This document shows, one piece after another, positions 8,863 through 18,930 of a stretch of 64,000 nt of DNA (its first letter is position 1; the number at the start of each line of letters is the position of its first letter). Both the position numbers and the translations under genes were made by a program. The DNA lies in assembly GCA_903824725.1 (NCBI GenBank), contig CAIJXU010000064.1, positions 1 to 64,000 of the forward strand. Reading direction: 5' to 3'. Below the pieces are notes generated by a model that saw nothing but the letters and a program-made list of their open reading frames with translations, was not told the origin of the DNA and ran no database searches. Origin of the DNA: an uncultured Bacteroidota bacterium (lineage in GTDB: Bacteria; Bacteroidota; Bacteroidia; Chitinophagales; Chitinophagaceae).

Positions 8863-10278
8863 TTACTTATTAATAATTATATTTAATTCATTCTCCCAAT
8901 TGGCTCTGAGGGATAAAACTTCTGGAAGTTGTTTTACTATTTCGGGTTGTAATTGAGTTCGGCCAAATTTACCCGTATCCCAATAGCCATTATCATTATT
9001 GTCGGATAATACCCTTAATGAATATTCCCCAGGCGGTAACTTTTTAATTTGAATAATGGGTTGCTTTATAGGGTAACTGTATTTTATTTTATTGTCTAAA
9101 ATTAAAAGTAAAACTGGATGATTCATGCTTTGATAACCAGATACACGAACTAATGCATTTCCATATGCAGCTTCGCTTTTAGTAATCATTTTAATTGTAT
9201 CGGTTTTTAAAAGTACATTTTGATTTGTGTCTTGAATACTGTTTTTGGGAACAATCAAATGCATTGGAGTTGATTCGGCCCAGTTATAATGTATGTTCAC
9301 TATTCTTTTGGTAAGCGTATCTATAGAAACCGTATAATTAGATAATGGCTTATTGAACGTATCGCATAATAAGATGGGAAAGCTGTCGTTTAATTTTATA
9401 GGTGTTTCGAAACTTAAACGGAGGTCTGATAATAAATCTTGCTCATTACCTTCTAGACTTCTTGAATATTTTAAACCTGCGGTTACTTTTTTTACATTTT
9501 TATTGGCAGTAGTATTTGATTTTTTCTTTTCTACTCTTTTATAAGCTTCAAAAACAAAAAGTTGTTGCGAATCAGTCTTGGCGTTAATGGCAATAGGAGT
9601 ATTTAAAAATCCAAATAATTTTGTACTGTCATCGTACTTTTTATTAAAATCATTAGGAAGCACATAAACCGAGTAGGGGCGTGTAGGTAAAAATTTAAAA
9701 TCAAACTGCCCCTTCCCATTTACTTTTGAATAATATAATGGTTTGTCTTTGTAAATAGCCGAGTCCTTACCAACAGGGTGGAGTAAGACAATCAAATTAC
9801 TATCAATGGCACCTGTCTCAGCAATGTGCACATTTCCATGAAGGGTGCCGGAATCTAAATACTTTCCCGTACTAAATACATAAGTAAAACCTTTGGCTAT
9901 ATTACCTTCGTTTACATCTTTGATGGCATTCCCAAATTGGAGACTATAAGTTGTATTTTTTTCTAAGGTATCATTGATTCTGATGCGCAACATATTTAAG
10001 CGCGCATCAATTAATGGCGTTGTTTTGATACTAGGAGAAAATATTAGATTTTCTTGGATAGATTCTGCTGAAATATATTCATTAAAAGCAATCACAATTT
10101 CCTTAGGTTGAATATTTAAGCTGGAGTCTTTTGGTTTTGCCACTACTAAATAGGGAGGTAAACTGTCTCTAGGTCCTCCTGTAGGGGGGACAATATTAGC
10201 GCAACCCTCCATTTGTAAGGCGGTGATGCCCATACCTACAATTAATACCAACCATTTTATAAATGAACCCTTCTTCAT
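8863..10278 (-). CDS. Ig-like domain lipoprotein of the 'IVPPTGGP' type
   Basis: This 471-residue lipoprotein starts MKKGSFIKWLVLIVGMG and has a Cys at the end of the signal sequence (MEGC/ANIVPPTGGPRD). This is a hallmark start of a Bacteroidota lipoprotein family with an N-terminal bacterial Ig-like (SbsA/Big_5) domain. The residues P.P.D.S.N..P.EI.IAFNEYI and the later FST.K conform to that domain. The remainder is beta-rich. The function is unknown; it is presumably anchored in the outer membrane. The frame is open to 10323, but the Met at 10278 begins the signal peptide. It is 68 bp after the helicase gene and 21 bp before recR. Confidence 0.78.
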   Translation of the reverse strand: MKKGSFIKWLVLIVGMGITALQMEGCANIVPPTGGPRDSLPPYLVVAKPKDSSLNIQPKEIVIAFNEYISAESIQENLIFSPSIKTTPLIDARLNMLRIRINDTLEKNTTYSLQFGNAIKDVNEGNIAKGFTYVFSTGKYLDSGTLHGNVHIAETGAIDSNLIVLLHPVGKDSAIYKDKPLYYSKVNGKGQFDFKFLPTRPYSVYVLPNDFNKKYDDSTKLFGFLNTPIAINAKTDSQQLFVFEAYKRVEKKKSNTTANKNVKKVTAGLKYSRSLEGNEQDLLSDLRLSFETPIKLNDSFPILLCDTFNKPLSNYTVSIDTLTKRIVNIHYNWAESTPMHLIVPKNSIQDTNQNVLLKTDTIKMITKSEAAYGNALVRVSGYQSMNHPVLLLILDNKIKYSYPIKQPIIQIKKLPPGEYSLRVLSDNNDNGYWDTGKFGRTQLQPEIVKQLPEVLSLRANWENELNIIINK

Positions 10279-10346
10279 ATACTGCAAACTTAATTGATAA
10301 TCGAATAGCTTACCCAAATTCAACCCTATTTTGGCTTTAATTTATT

Positions 10347-13300
10347 TTATTCCTCCTGTGTTTCGGTTTCGGCCTTTATTTCATGTAAAGCCACTGCCAA
10401 TTCATTTGTTTTTACAAAATGACACCAATGACAATCTGCCTTACCGCAGCCTGTATAAAAATCCTTTTGTTGAATTTTTGTCCAAACGGCTTGTATTTGC
10501 TGATTGACTGTAGTCATATCTGCTTCGGTGATAGGAACTACTATTTTTTCAAACTCCTTTTTTTTATTGGGTTCTACAAAATCAAATTCGGCAGTGGTCA
10601 CTTCCCAGTTTTTAGGATGGTGCTTTAATAATATTTTATAAAATACGGCTTGTCTCCAATAATCTCCTCCGATAGGATTTTTATCATGCGGGCCTTTTAA
10701 TTTTTCACGCGCATTGTCGATATTGCCTGTTTTATAATCTACTACAACCACTTGTTTTCCATTAAATTCAATTTTATCAATAGCGCCTTTTAATGGAATC
10801 TCATTCACCACCACATTTGTAATGCGGTATTCTGTGGTGACTACTTTATTCCATCCATTGACATAGTAATCATAATAATTTATTAATACTGTTTCGCCTA
10901 ATTCCATTTTATCCTTAAATTCTTGCATGGTAAATGCCTCTCTATGTCGGTGCATATAATAATTAAAATCCTGAATCAGCGTTTGCTTATCTGGAAAATC
11001 ATGCGAAGACGAATCCTGCATTTTTTTGAATAATTTATTTAAGGCCTCATGAATAGCCGATCCAAAAGTAGTGGCTTCGGATTTTCCCGATGGCACCCTA
11101 ATTAAACTATTGTAATAAAAATGTAAAGGACATTTTAAATAATTATTTAAGGCCGTTACATTCATCGAAAACTTCTCTAATTTCGATTGTATAAAATCCT
11201 CCTCTAATTGTTGTATTTCCGGCATGGGTGCCGTTTGTAATCGAAGTAATTTATAAGTGGTTTTAATGGCGGAGTCTAATTCCATTTTTTGTATCGCCGC
11301 TTCCTTGCCTTCGAGTAATTCAATAATAAATTGACTTGGTTCCGCTTCCTTCCCATCTGCTTTGTATTGGCTGTAGGAAATATTTAAAAACTGTTTGGCA
11401 CGAGTAATCGCAACATAAAATAGTCTTCTTAATTCTTCCTTATCGTCGGCATGCTCTAAACTATTAATCACCGTATCGGGCAGTGTATAGCCTGCAGTAG
11501 CAGTGCTTCTCTTTTTTTCCCAATAGTGGGCATTGGTACCTGCTAAAAATACATGCTTAAATTCCAATCCTTTACTACCATGGGTGGTCAACAAATTAAC
11601 CCCCGCTTCATTTCCTGTCGTGATAGGTAAGGGTAGGCGAATCTCTTCACGACGCATTAATTTTAACATATCCACTAAAGCATTCAAATCTAAGCTAGGG
11701 TGGCGATGCGTTTCATCTTTAATGAAATCAAAAAAATGACTTACTAATTCTAATTCGTAACCCTTGTCAATTCCTGTTAATACGCCTTGAATGATCCCTG
11801 TTTTTTGTAAAACCTGTTCCACTAAATTGAGCAATGTGACATTCGCTACTTGACTTATTAAGTCCTCTAAAACTTTCATCGCTTTTGCTACTTCTACAAG
11901 TCCGCCTTCGGTAAATAAATTAGTTTGTGCAACATTGGTTTTATCTAATAGTACTTTCCTAAAAGTATTAGTAGCGCTATTGTATTTTAATTGATTGGCT
12001 TCTACCGTTAAAGTAGCAATGGTAATAGGAGAGATATTCCACCATTTGAAATGTAGTATTTCAAATAATATATTGGATCCTTCATTGGGTTGATCCCACT
12101 CACATGCTAGGTAATCTAAAATTTTTATGATTTGTTGTATCAATACCTGATCAAATAAATTGGCAGTTCGTTTACTGTAAAGTGGAATATTTTTTTGCTT
12201 TAAAAAATGTGCAATTTCTTCACCATATTTATTTTCCTTGTACAATACCGCAATATCCTTAGGTTCGGTGCCTGTTGTAACTAATACATTGATTTGTTCT
12301 GCAATGGAAATCATTTCTTCCTGCGGATCGTTATAGCAATAAATATTCGGTGGTGTATTAATGGCTTCATTTTCTGGAAGGGCTGCCTTTAAATTTTTAG
12401 ACAAGCCTTTCATTTTATTGATTAATCTTTCTTGATTATTATTAATAAGCAATGTGGATGCATCTAAGATAGGTTGCGTACTACGGTAATTATTTTCTAA
12501 TACAATGGTTACAATGTCTTGCTGGTATTGCTTTTGATAATGCAACATGTTTTCAACATTGGCACCCTGAAATCTGAAAATACTTTGATCATCATCCCCC
12601 ACTACAAATAAATTCGGCTGCTCCCAGAAATTCACCAACAATTCAACCAACTGATTTTGTGTACCACTGGTGTCTTGATATTCATCCACTAAAATGTATA
12701 AATATTTTTCCTGATATTGAACAAGTAAATTTTTATTTTCTTTAAATGCGGTAATCACCCAATTAATCATATCATCAAAGTCATACCTGCTGTGCTCCTT
12801 CATCAGCTGTTGGTAAATATCAAAAGCACTTACGGCTGCTTTTAATTTTTCCATTTTTTCGATCGCCGCATCTACAAGACCTTGTTTTAAAGAACCTGCT
12901 TCAAACTGTTTGTATTTTCTTTTATATATAAATTCATCTCTTGTAGGAATATCAATGACATAATGGTCAATTTGTTGAATCAAATAAGTACTTGTCCAAC
13001 CTTCTTTTTTCATAGTGCTAAATAAACGACTCAGGTTACCCATTTCATAATACACATCACCACGATATCTTTTTAATGGATTTTTTTTATCAAATTGGTC
13101 AATGAGTTTTTTTAAGAGTTCGATTTTTTCTAATTCAGAGATGGGGTCTAAACTTGGTTTATCAAATAAGGATAGATTATCCTGAATAATGTCATTACAA
13201 AAAGAATGAAAAGTGGCAATATTAACTTTGTAGGCACTCGCACCTATAAAACCCACCAGTCTTTTGCGCATGGCAATGGCCCCCGCATCGGTATAGGTTA

Positions 13301-13502
13301 AGCATAATATATTTTCAGGAGCAGTATCGGTTTCCAATAAAATTTTTCCTATACGGGCGCCCAAAATTTGGGTCTTGCCTGTTCCTGGCCCAGCAATCAC
13401 CATCACCGGTCCGTCGATGGTATCTACCGCTTTTTTTTGTTGTGCATTCAAATCAGCATAAACTGCTTCAAAGGCTTTTTGTTGGGCGGCTTTACTAATC
13501 AT
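10347..13502 (-). CDS. UvrD/PcrA-type ATP-dependent helicase with C-terminal Fe-S PD-(D/E)XK nuclease
   Basis: This 1051-residue protein combines a superfamily 1A helicase and a RecB-like nuclease. Helicase motifs in order: GPGTGKTQILGARI (Walker A, about residue 37), ILVDEYQDTSG (Walker B), VGDDDQSIFRFQGA (motif III), ENNYRS (IV), LLTTHGSKGLEF (V) and the FYVAITRAK motif (VI). The nuclease domain begins near residue 775, with VVVVDYKTG as motif II/III. Cys791 plus Cys1019, Cys1024 and Cys1027 have the spacing of the 4Fe-4S staple seen in AddB-type nucleases. It probably processes DNA ends in repair. It is the first gene of a run that includes recR. The start is conserved and head-to-head with the SRPBCC gene. 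Confidence 0.9.
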   Translation of the reverse strand: MISKAAQQKAFEAVYADLNAQQKKAVDTIDGPVMVIAGPGTGKTQILGARIGKILLETDTAPENILCLTYTDAGAIAMRKRLVGFIGASAYKVNIATFHSFCNDIIQDNLSLFDKPSLDPISELEKIELLKKLIDQFDKKNPLKRYRGDVYYEMGNLSRLFSTMKKEGWTSTYLIQQIDHYVIDIPTRDEFIYKRKYKQFEAGSLKQGLVDAAIEKMEKLKAAVSAFDIYQQLMKEHSRYDFDDMINWVITAFKENKNLLVQYQEKYLYILVDEYQDTSGTQNQLVELLVNFWEQPNLFVVGDDDQSIFRFQGANVENMLHYQKQYQQDIVTIVLENNYRSTQPILDASTLLINNNQERLINKMKGLSKNLKAALPENEAINTPPNIYCYNDPQEEMISIAEQINVLVTTGTEPKDIAVLYKENKYGEEIAHFLKQKNIPLYSKRTANLFDQVLIQQIIKILDYLACEWDQPNEGSNILFEILHFKWWNISPITIATLTVEANQLKYNSATNTFRKVLLDKTNVAQTNLFTEGGLVEVAKAMKVLEDLISQVANVTLLNLVEQVLQKTGIIQGVLTGIDKGYELELVSHFFDFIKDETHRHPSLDLNALVDMLKLMRREEIRLPLPITTGNEAGVNLLTTHGSKGLEFKHVFLAGTNAHYWEKKRSTATAGYTLPDTVINSLEHADDKEELRRLFYVAITRAKQFLNISYSQYKADGKEAEPSQFIIELLEGKEAAIQKMELDSAIKTTYKLLRLQTAPMPEIQQLEEDFIQSKLEKFSMNVTALNNYLKCPLHFYYNSLIRVPSGKSEATTFGSAIHEALNKLFKKMQDSSSHDFPDKQTLIQDFNYYMHRHREAFTMQEFKDKMELGETVLINYYDYYVNGWNKVVTTEYRITNVVVNEIPLKGAIDKIEFNGKQVVVVDYKTGNIDNAREKLKGPHDKNPIGGDYWRQAVFYKILLKHHPKNWEVTTAEFDFVEPNKKKEFEKIVVPITEADMTTVNQQIQAVWTKIQQKDFYTGCGKADCHWCHFVKTNELAVALHEIKAETETQEE

Positions 13503-13568
13503 AGGATAAAATTAATGGCTTTAAGGGGAATTATTGCAACAAAAACCTTTTTGCTTTGTTATACTTTT

Positions 13569-14042
13569 ATGTCAAAAGTATATTCGATTCACACCGAGCA
13601 GTTTATTCCCATTTCATTAGCAGAAGCCTGGGATTTTTTTAGTAGTCCGGCCAACTTGGCCAAAATCACTCCTACGAAAATGGGGTTTAATATTATAAGT
13701 AAACACCATGGTTCTAAAATGTACCCTGGTCAAATTATTGAATACACGGTAAAACCTATTTTAGGAATCCCATTATACTGGATGACCGAAATTACCCATG
13801 TGCAGGAAGGTGCCTATTTTGTGGATGAGCAACGCTTTGGGCCCTATACCATGTGGCACCATCAGCATCACTTTACCTCCGTTCCAGGGGGTGTTAAAAT
13901 GGAAGATATTGTGCACTATAAAATCCCATTAGGTTTTTTAGGAGATATAGCTCAAGTGTTACTGGTCAAAAAGCAATTGCAAGGCATTTTTGATTTCCGG
14001 TTTAAAGCAGTCGAAGCGAAATGGGGTACTAACAAGCCTTAG
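13569..14042 (+). CDS. SRPBCC family protein (START-like ligand-binding fold)
   Basis: This 157-residue protein begins MSKVYSIHTEQFIPISLAEAWDFFS, the usual start of SRPBCC/CoxG-like proteins: a strand, then two helices with the AW.FF..P.NL..ITP motif. It continues with a helix-grip style beta-sheet (IEYTV...PLYWMTEI...FVDEQRFGPY..WHHQH.F). The frame remains open back to 13368, but that would run antisense through the helicase start, so I take 13569. The ligand is unknown. It is probably monocistronic. A role near kup is not suggested by sequence. Confidence 0.8.
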   Translation: MSKVYSIHTEQFIPISLAEAWDFFSSPANLAKITPTKMGFNIISKHHGSKMYPGQIIEYTVKPILGIPLYWMTEITHVQEGAYFVDEQRFGPYTMWHHQHHFTSVPGGVKMEDIVHYKIPLGFLGDIAQVLLVKKQLQGIFDFRFKAVEAKWGTNKP

Positions 14043-14136
14043 CTAAACTAAATCAAGGTATTTGTAAAATACTTACCCTGTTTGGAGGTTTCTAAGCTTT
14101 ATTTTTATAAACTTTGTCCACTAATTACTTATCTCC

Positions 14137-16110
14137 ATGGCGCAAACATCTGGCGGGCAACATGCACATAAACTTTCTGTTGCAGGTTTAATTGTTACTC
14201 TCGGTATAATATATGGTGATATTGGAACCTCTCCTTTGTATGTGTTTAGTACCATTATCAATCACAAAGTAATTACAGAACAATTAATCTACGGTGCTAT
14301 TTCTTGCGTCTTTTGGACACTGACTTTGCAAACTACTTTCAAATATGTTTTATTAACCCTTCGCGCTGACAACAGGGGAGAGGGCGGTATTTTTTCTTTG
14401 TTTGCATTGATTCGTCGTTACGTTAAATGGATTTATATACCGGCTATCATAGGTGCTGCCATGTTATTAGCAGATGGTATGATTACACCACCCGTTTCTG
14501 TGTCTTCGGCTATTGAAGGGTTGGCGGGGATTAAAGGGCTGGAAAAAATTATTGTACCAGGTAATAATTTAACGGTAGGTATTGTTTTAACTATTATCTC
14601 TTTGCTTTTTTTCTTTCAACGTTTTGGCACAAAAATTATTGGATTTGCATTTGGCCCAATTATGTTGATATGGTTCTCCATGATATCAATTTTAGGATTG
14701 ATTCAGGTATTTGGTAATATCTCAATTCTTAAATCTTTGAATCCTTATTATGGACTTGATTTATTAATCAATTATCCGAAAGGTTTTTGGTTATTGGGTG
14801 CTGTGTTTTTATGTACTACAGGGGCTGAAGCATTATATAGTGATTTAGGTCATTGCGGTCGTAAAAATATTCAGGTAAGCTGGATGTTTGTAAAATTCGC
14901 GTTAGTGATGAGCTATATGGGGCAAGGTGCTTGGTTGTTAAATCATGTTGGGACTACTTCAAATGGCATTAATCCTTTTTTTGAAATAATGCCTCATTGG
15001 TTTTTGTTAATTGGTATTGGTATTGCAACTATTGCAACCATTATTGCTAGCCAGGCTTTAATCAGCGGATCCTTTACTTTAATTAACGAGGCAATTAGTT
15101 TAAATTTTTGGCCACGCGTAACTGTAAAATTTCCAACAGACCAAAAGGGACAAATTTATATCCCTAGTTTAAATTTAATTCTTTGGGTAGGTTGTGTAAC
15201 TATGCTACTTTATTTTAGAAAGAGTGAACACATGCTTGCTGCTTATGGCTTCTCTATTATCGTTACAATGATCATGACAACTATCTTAATTAATTTTTAC
15301 ATGTTAAATGTAAAAAGGTGGAGTCAGTGGTTGGTAGCGCTTATTATTGCTATTTTTAGTGTAGTTGAGATTTCATTTTTTGTTGCCAACGTGGTAAAAA
15401 TCCATGAAGCACTCATTACATTTATCTTTTCATTTAGTATGATTTTTGTAATGATGATTTGGCATAGAGCTAGAAAAATCACCAATCGTTATTTGGATTT
15501 TGTAAAGTTGAAAGACTATTTAGAACCATTAGCAGAATTAAGTGCTGATAAAGACGTTCCTAAATATGCAACACACTTAGTGTATTTAACCAAGGCCAAT
15601 AATCACCGTGAAATTGAACATCGTATTATTGATTCTATATTAAATCGAAAACCCAAGCGCGCCGATATTTATTGGTTCTTGCATATTGACCGAACGGATT
15701 CTCCTTATGGCATGGAATATTCCATTCGTGAATTAGTGGATGATAAAGTGATGCGCGTTGATTTTAAATTAGGATTTAGAATTCAACCACGTGTTAATTT
15801 GTGCTTTAAAAAAGTAATGCAGGAATTAAATGAATCTCAAGAATTAGGTATTTATAGTAAATATGAATCTTTGAAGAGTAAGGATTTCCATACCGATATT
15901 ACTTATGTCATTATTGAAAGCTTTTTCTCAATTGAAAACGAGTTAAGCCTTAAGGAAGATTTTATTATGGATGTGTACTTTAATATAAAACAATTATCAC
16001 AAAGCGATCAAAAAGCATTTGGTTTGGATAATGATATGACCGTGGTAGAACATGTTCCATTAATCATTAAATCTAATGAGCAGTCACTATTAAAAAGAGT
16101 GTACGAGTAA
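14137..16110 (+). CDS. kup: Potassium uptake protein Kup
   Basis: This 657-residue protein belongs to the KUP/HAK/KT family of K+/H+ symporters. The family signature GIIYGDIGTSPLYV is near residue 26, followed by about 12 hydrophobic membrane segments up to residue 440. Within these are RADNRGEGGIFSLFALIRR, MLLADGMITPPVSVSSAIEGL and TTGAEALYSDLGHCG. A soluble C-terminal domain of about 210 residues ends the protein. Length fits the family. It is a single gene, convergent with the glycosyl hydrolase gene (17 bp between stops). A small inverted repeat GTATTT/AAATAC lies upstream at 14058..14072; no riboswitch is evident in the 94-bp gap. Confidence 0.95.
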   Translation: MAQTSGGQHAHKLSVAGLIVTLGIIYGDIGTSPLYVFSTIINHKVITEQLIYGAISCVFWTLTLQTTFKYVLLTLRADNRGEGGIFSLFALIRRYVKWIYIPAIIGAAMLLADGMITPPVSVSSAIEGLAGIKGLEKIIVPGNNLTVGIVLTIISLLFFFQRFGTKIIGFAFGPIMLIWFSMISILGLIQVFGNISILKSLNPYYGLDLLINYPKGFWLLGAVFLCTTGAEALYSDLGHCGRKNIQVSWMFVKFALVMSYMGQGAWLLNHVGTTSNGINPFFEIMPHWFLLIGIGIATIATIIASQALISGSFTLINEAISLNFWPRVTVKFPTDQKGQIYIPSLNLILWVGCVTMLLYFRKSEHMLAAYGFSIIVTMIMTTILINFYMLNVKRWSQWLVALIIAIFSVVEISFFVANVVKIHEALITFIFSFSMIFVMMIWHRARKITNRYLDFVKLKDYLEPLAELSADKDVPKYATHLVYLTKANNHREIEHRIIDSILNRKPKRADIYWFLHIDRTDSPYGMEYSIRELVDDKVMRVDFKLGFRIQPRVNLCFKKVMQELNESQELGIYSKYESLKSKDFHTDITYVIIESFFSIENELSLKEDFIMDVYFNIKQLSQSDQKAFGLDNDMTVVEHVPLIIKSNEQSLLKRVYE

Positions 16111-16126
16111 AAATTTTATTTTTCGA

Positions 16127-17593
16127 CTAAGGCAATAACACTAATTTACTTATTTGATTCTGTTTACCTATCGCTACTAGCCAATAGTAAGCGTCTAGAT
16201 TTTTTTGAATACCCAAGTTTTTGAATTGGATAGAAGAGATTGGACCATTGATCAACGCTTCTACACTATACACGTCGTTTTCTTTTTTTAAGATAGCGTA
16301 TTGCTTGATGCCTGTTTTTTGACTATTATTAACAGCATATTCAGTTGCAGATTTTTTAACTACAATGGGTGTTTCCATTGCATATTGAACCAACCATGGC
16401 ATGGGGGGCAACAAGGCGGGTCTTTGATAATAATGTTGTTGCAAACTGTCATTCCATCCATTGGCGTTGGTGCTGAAACTTTTACTACTAAAGTAAATAG
16501 AACCATTGGTGTTGTGTAAAGAACGCACGCGATTTATTTGATAAGGAATTTCGTTTTTATCTTTCCATGCTGGGTTACTTCCTGCTCGGTATATTCCGTG
16601 ACCTATATATAAGTTTTTTCCGTAACTATTTTTATCCCACCAATTAATAAGTTCATCATAATCTGCTAATGGATGCCCATGTTCCCAATATATTTGAGGA
16701 GTCACATAATCTATCCATCCTTTTTCTAACCATAATAAAATGTCGGCGTATAAATCATCGTAATTGGTTTGACCCGCTTTGGTATTACTTCCTTTAGGGT
16801 CAACTGATTTATTACGCCAAACTCCAAAAGGACTTATACCAAATTGTACACCAGGTTTGGCTTGTCTGATATTTGCATTTAATTGCTTAATAATAGTATC
16901 GCAATTACTTCTTCTCCAATCCTCTTTGTTTAAACCTCTTGTATTTTTTATATAAGTGGCTTGATCAGGAAATTCTTTTCCTGCAATTCGATAAGGATAA
17001 AAATAATCGTCCATGTGAATAGCGTCAATATCATATCGATTCACTAAATCGCGTACCACTCGATTGGTGTGTAACCATACTTCGGGTAAGCCCGGGTTAA
17101 AATATTTTTTATCACCATAGGTTAAAAACCAATCTGGATGCAATTTTGTTAAATGATTAGGAGAGATACTTGATTTATTGATATTAAAAACGGCACGATA
17201 AGGATTGATCCAAGCATGAAATTCCATGCCTCGTTTATGCGTTTCTTGTATCATAAATACCAATGGATCGTAGAATGGACTTGGAGCTAGACCTTGTGTT
17301 CCCATTAAATATTCACTCCATGGTTCCAATGTGGACGGATACATAGCATCACCCGAAGGACGCACTTGCATTACAATGGCATTCATGCCATTTTGTTGGT
17401 GCTTATCTAATAAGGCAATGAATTCATTTTTTTGTTCTTCATTACTTAATCCTCTTTTGCTTGGCCAGTCAATATTTTCTACAGTAGCCACCCATACACC
17501 TCTAAATTCAAAAACATTTTTATCATTCGTCTTTGGTTGCCCGTTGGTAAAAATAAAAAATCCTATAAATAGGATGCTTAAAATGAATCGCAT
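16127..17593 (-). CDS. Glycosyl hydrolase-like 10 (DUF187/DigH-type) secreted protein
   Basis: This 488-residue protein has an N-terminal signal peptide (MRFILSILFIGFFIFTNGQ). A GHL10/DUF187 TIM barrel follows: EFRGVWVATV.NIDWPS at the start, MNAIVMQVRPSGDAMYPS, FHAWINPYRA, DAIHMDDYFYPY and DYVTPQIYWEHG. Characterised relatives such as DigH (YddW) cleave denuded peptidoglycan glycan at division sites, so cell-wall remodelling is the likely role; the substrate here is inferred. A C-terminal region of about 90 residues looks like a beta-sandwich. The stop is 17 bp from the kup stop (convergent). Upstream is the marR gene, 13 bp away on the same strand. Confidence 0.85.
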   Translation of the reverse strand: MRFILSILFIGFFIFTNGQPKTNDKNVFEFRGVWVATVENIDWPSKRGLSNEEQKNEFIALLDKHQQNGMNAIVMQVRPSGDAMYPSTLEPWSEYLMGTQGLAPSPFYDPLVFMIQETHKRGMEFHAWINPYRAVFNINKSSISPNHLTKLHPDWFLTYGDKKYFNPGLPEVWLHTNRVVRDLVNRYDIDAIHMDDYFYPYRIAGKEFPDQATYIKNTRGLNKEDWRRSNCDTIIKQLNANIRQAKPGVQFGISPFGVWRNKSVDPKGSNTKAGQTNYDDLYADILLWLEKGWIDYVTPQIYWEHGHPLADYDELINWWDKNSYGKNLYIGHGIYRAGSNPAWKDKNEIPYQINRVRSLHNTNGSIYFSSKSFSTNANGWNDSLQQHYYQRPALLPPMPWLVQYAMETPIVVKKSATEYAVNNSQKTGIKQYAILKKENDVYSVEALINGPISSIQFKNLGIQKNLDAYYWLVAIGKQNQISKLVLLP

Positions 17594-17606
17594 GAATTGG
17601 TTTTTA

Positions 17607-18062
17607 TTAGTTGTTTGCAGATCTGATTTTGTCCAAAATTTGGTTTATCATGACTGCTTCTTTTTCGTCGATTCCTTTTAACAGGGCATCTATTTGATCA
17701 TTAAATTGATCTAATTTTTCAACCAACTGTGTTCCTTTTTTTGAAAGGGTGATGTCCACCAAACGTTTGTCTTTAACGCAAGCATTTTTTTCAACCAATC
17801 CTTTGGCGATTAATCGGTCAACAATGCGGCTGGTATCGCTCATCTTATCCAACATGCGTTCCCTAATTTTTAGGGTACTTAATGGGGCATCACTTCCGCG
17901 TAAAATTCTTAAAATATTATATTGCTGTTGGGTGATTTCTTCATTACCTAAAATTTGTGCTACTTTTTCATTTAACCAATTGGCAGTATAAATGATATTA
18001 ATACCCATTTTTTGGTACTCATTTCTGAAATTAGGTTGTTGTATGTCTTTTTCAATCCCCAT
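17607..18062 (-). CDS. MarR family transcriptional regulator
   Basis: This 151-residue winged-helix regulator has the central MarR DNA-binding region: ITQQQYNILRILRGSDAPLS, then IRERMLDKMSDTSRIVDRLI.KGLVEK, with the wing containing DKRLVDITLSKKG. Long terminal helices would form the dimer interface. The ligand and target are not deducible. It sits 13 bp upstream of the glycosyl hydrolase gene and 13 bp downstream of the vanZ gene, so it is likely in one transcript gcvH-vanZ-marR-hydrolase. Confidence 0.88.
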   Translation of the reverse strand: MGIEKDIQQPNFRNEYQKMGINIIYTANWLNEKVAQILGNEEITQQQYNILRILRGSDAPLSTLKIRERMLDKMSDTSRIVDRLIAKGLVEKNACVKDKRLVDITLSKKGTQLVEKLDQFNDQIDALLKGIDEKEAVMINQILDKIRSANN

Positions 18063-18075
18063 TATTTAAATGTAC

Positions 18076-18492
18076 TTATTTTATAAATGATTGTGTATAC
18101 ATTTTTTTGAAAAACTCAAATACGGGTAAGGCGCATAATGCACCTAAGGCATCAGCTAACATATCTAATACTTCAAATCCCCTACTTGGGACATAATATT
18201 TTTGGTAGTATTCCATCCCAATTCCATATAATATACACACAATGAGTGCTAATGCTTTTGTTCGAGTTGTTTTAAATGATGGCTTTTCGCTCATTTCGAA
18301 ATGGAAAAATAGGGACAAGGCCAAACTTCCAAATAGAGCCATATGCACAATTTTATCTGCAAAGGGCAAAGCCATTATCATAGATATCCAACTATTTGGG
18401 TCAGAAAAATCACCGCCGGGCAAGCTCAATAAAATAAAAATGAGTATAAATTCAGCAACGACCCAACATAAAGTTTTTAATGATGTTGCCAT
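18076..18492 (-). CDS. VanZ family membrane protein
   Basis: This 138-residue integral membrane protein has about four hydrophobic helices. The VanZ pattern is visible: ADKIVHMALFGSLALSL in helix 2, and the GIGMEYYQKYYVPSRGFEVLDMLADALGALCAL segment, whose GFE..D..AN/D..G motif is typical of the family. The first VanZ was linked to teicoplanin resistance, but most family members have no known function. It lies between gcvH (6 bp) and marR (13 bp) on the same strand. The start is the first ATG, with a conserved hydrophobic N-terminus. Confidence 0.85.
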   Translation of the reverse strand: MATSLKTLCWVVAEFILIFILLSLPGGDFSDPNSWISMIMALPFADKIVHMALFGSLALSLFFHFEMSEKPSFKTTRTKALALIVCILYGIGMEYYQKYYVPSRGFEVLDMLADALGALCALPVFEFFKKMYTQSFIK

Positions 18493-18498
18493 AATGGA

Positions 18499-18876
18499 TT
18501 AATGCACCAATTGACTGTATGCCTCACTTGTCATAAGTTGCTCTACATCTGCAGCGTTATTCAGTGTAACTTTTACCATCCAACCTGCACCATATGGGTC
18601 AGTGTTCACCAACTCCGGTTGATTTGCTAAGGCAGGATTTATTTCTGCAATAGTGCCTGCAACTGGTAAAAATAAATCACTTACGGTTTTAACTGCTTCT
18701 ACTGTTCCAAAAACAGCTTCGGCTGCTAAGCTTTTGCCAACAGTGTTGATATCGATATATACAATGTCACCCAATTCGCCTTGCGCAAAATCGGTAATGC
18801 CAATAGTGGCAGTGTTTCCTTCTACTTTAATCCATTCATGGTCCTTAGTGTACCTTAAATCAGCTGGGAATTGCAT
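18499..18876 (-). CDS. gcvH: Glycine cleavage system H protein
   Basis: This 125-residue lipoyl carrier starts [20 protein letters not shown]. It has the lipoyl attachment lysine in [12 protein letters not shown] (Lys63) and the usual GAGWMVKV near the end. It shuttles the aminomethyl group between the P-protein, T-protein (GcvT is encoded at 30324..31418) and L-protein. The P-protein is not in the window. It probably heads the gcvH-vanZ-marR run. I see no glycine riboswitch; only 54 bp separate it from the next gene upstream. Confidence 0.95.
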   Translation of the reverse strand: MQFPADLRYTKDHEWIKVEGNTATIGITDFAQGELGDIVYIDINTVGKSLAAEAVFGTVEAVKTVSDLFLPVAGTIAEINPALANQPELVNTDPYGAGWMVKVTLNNAADVEQLMTSEAYSQLVH

Positions 18877-18930
18877 ATACTTATTTTTAATTGTTGCAAA
18901 GATTCATAAAAAACACAAAAAAACAATGCC

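Noticed and set aside
13368-13568. Longer N-terminus for the SRPBCC gene
   Set aside because: It would overlap the helicase start on the opposite strand and precede the conserved MSKVYSIHTEQF start; composition is unlike the rest.
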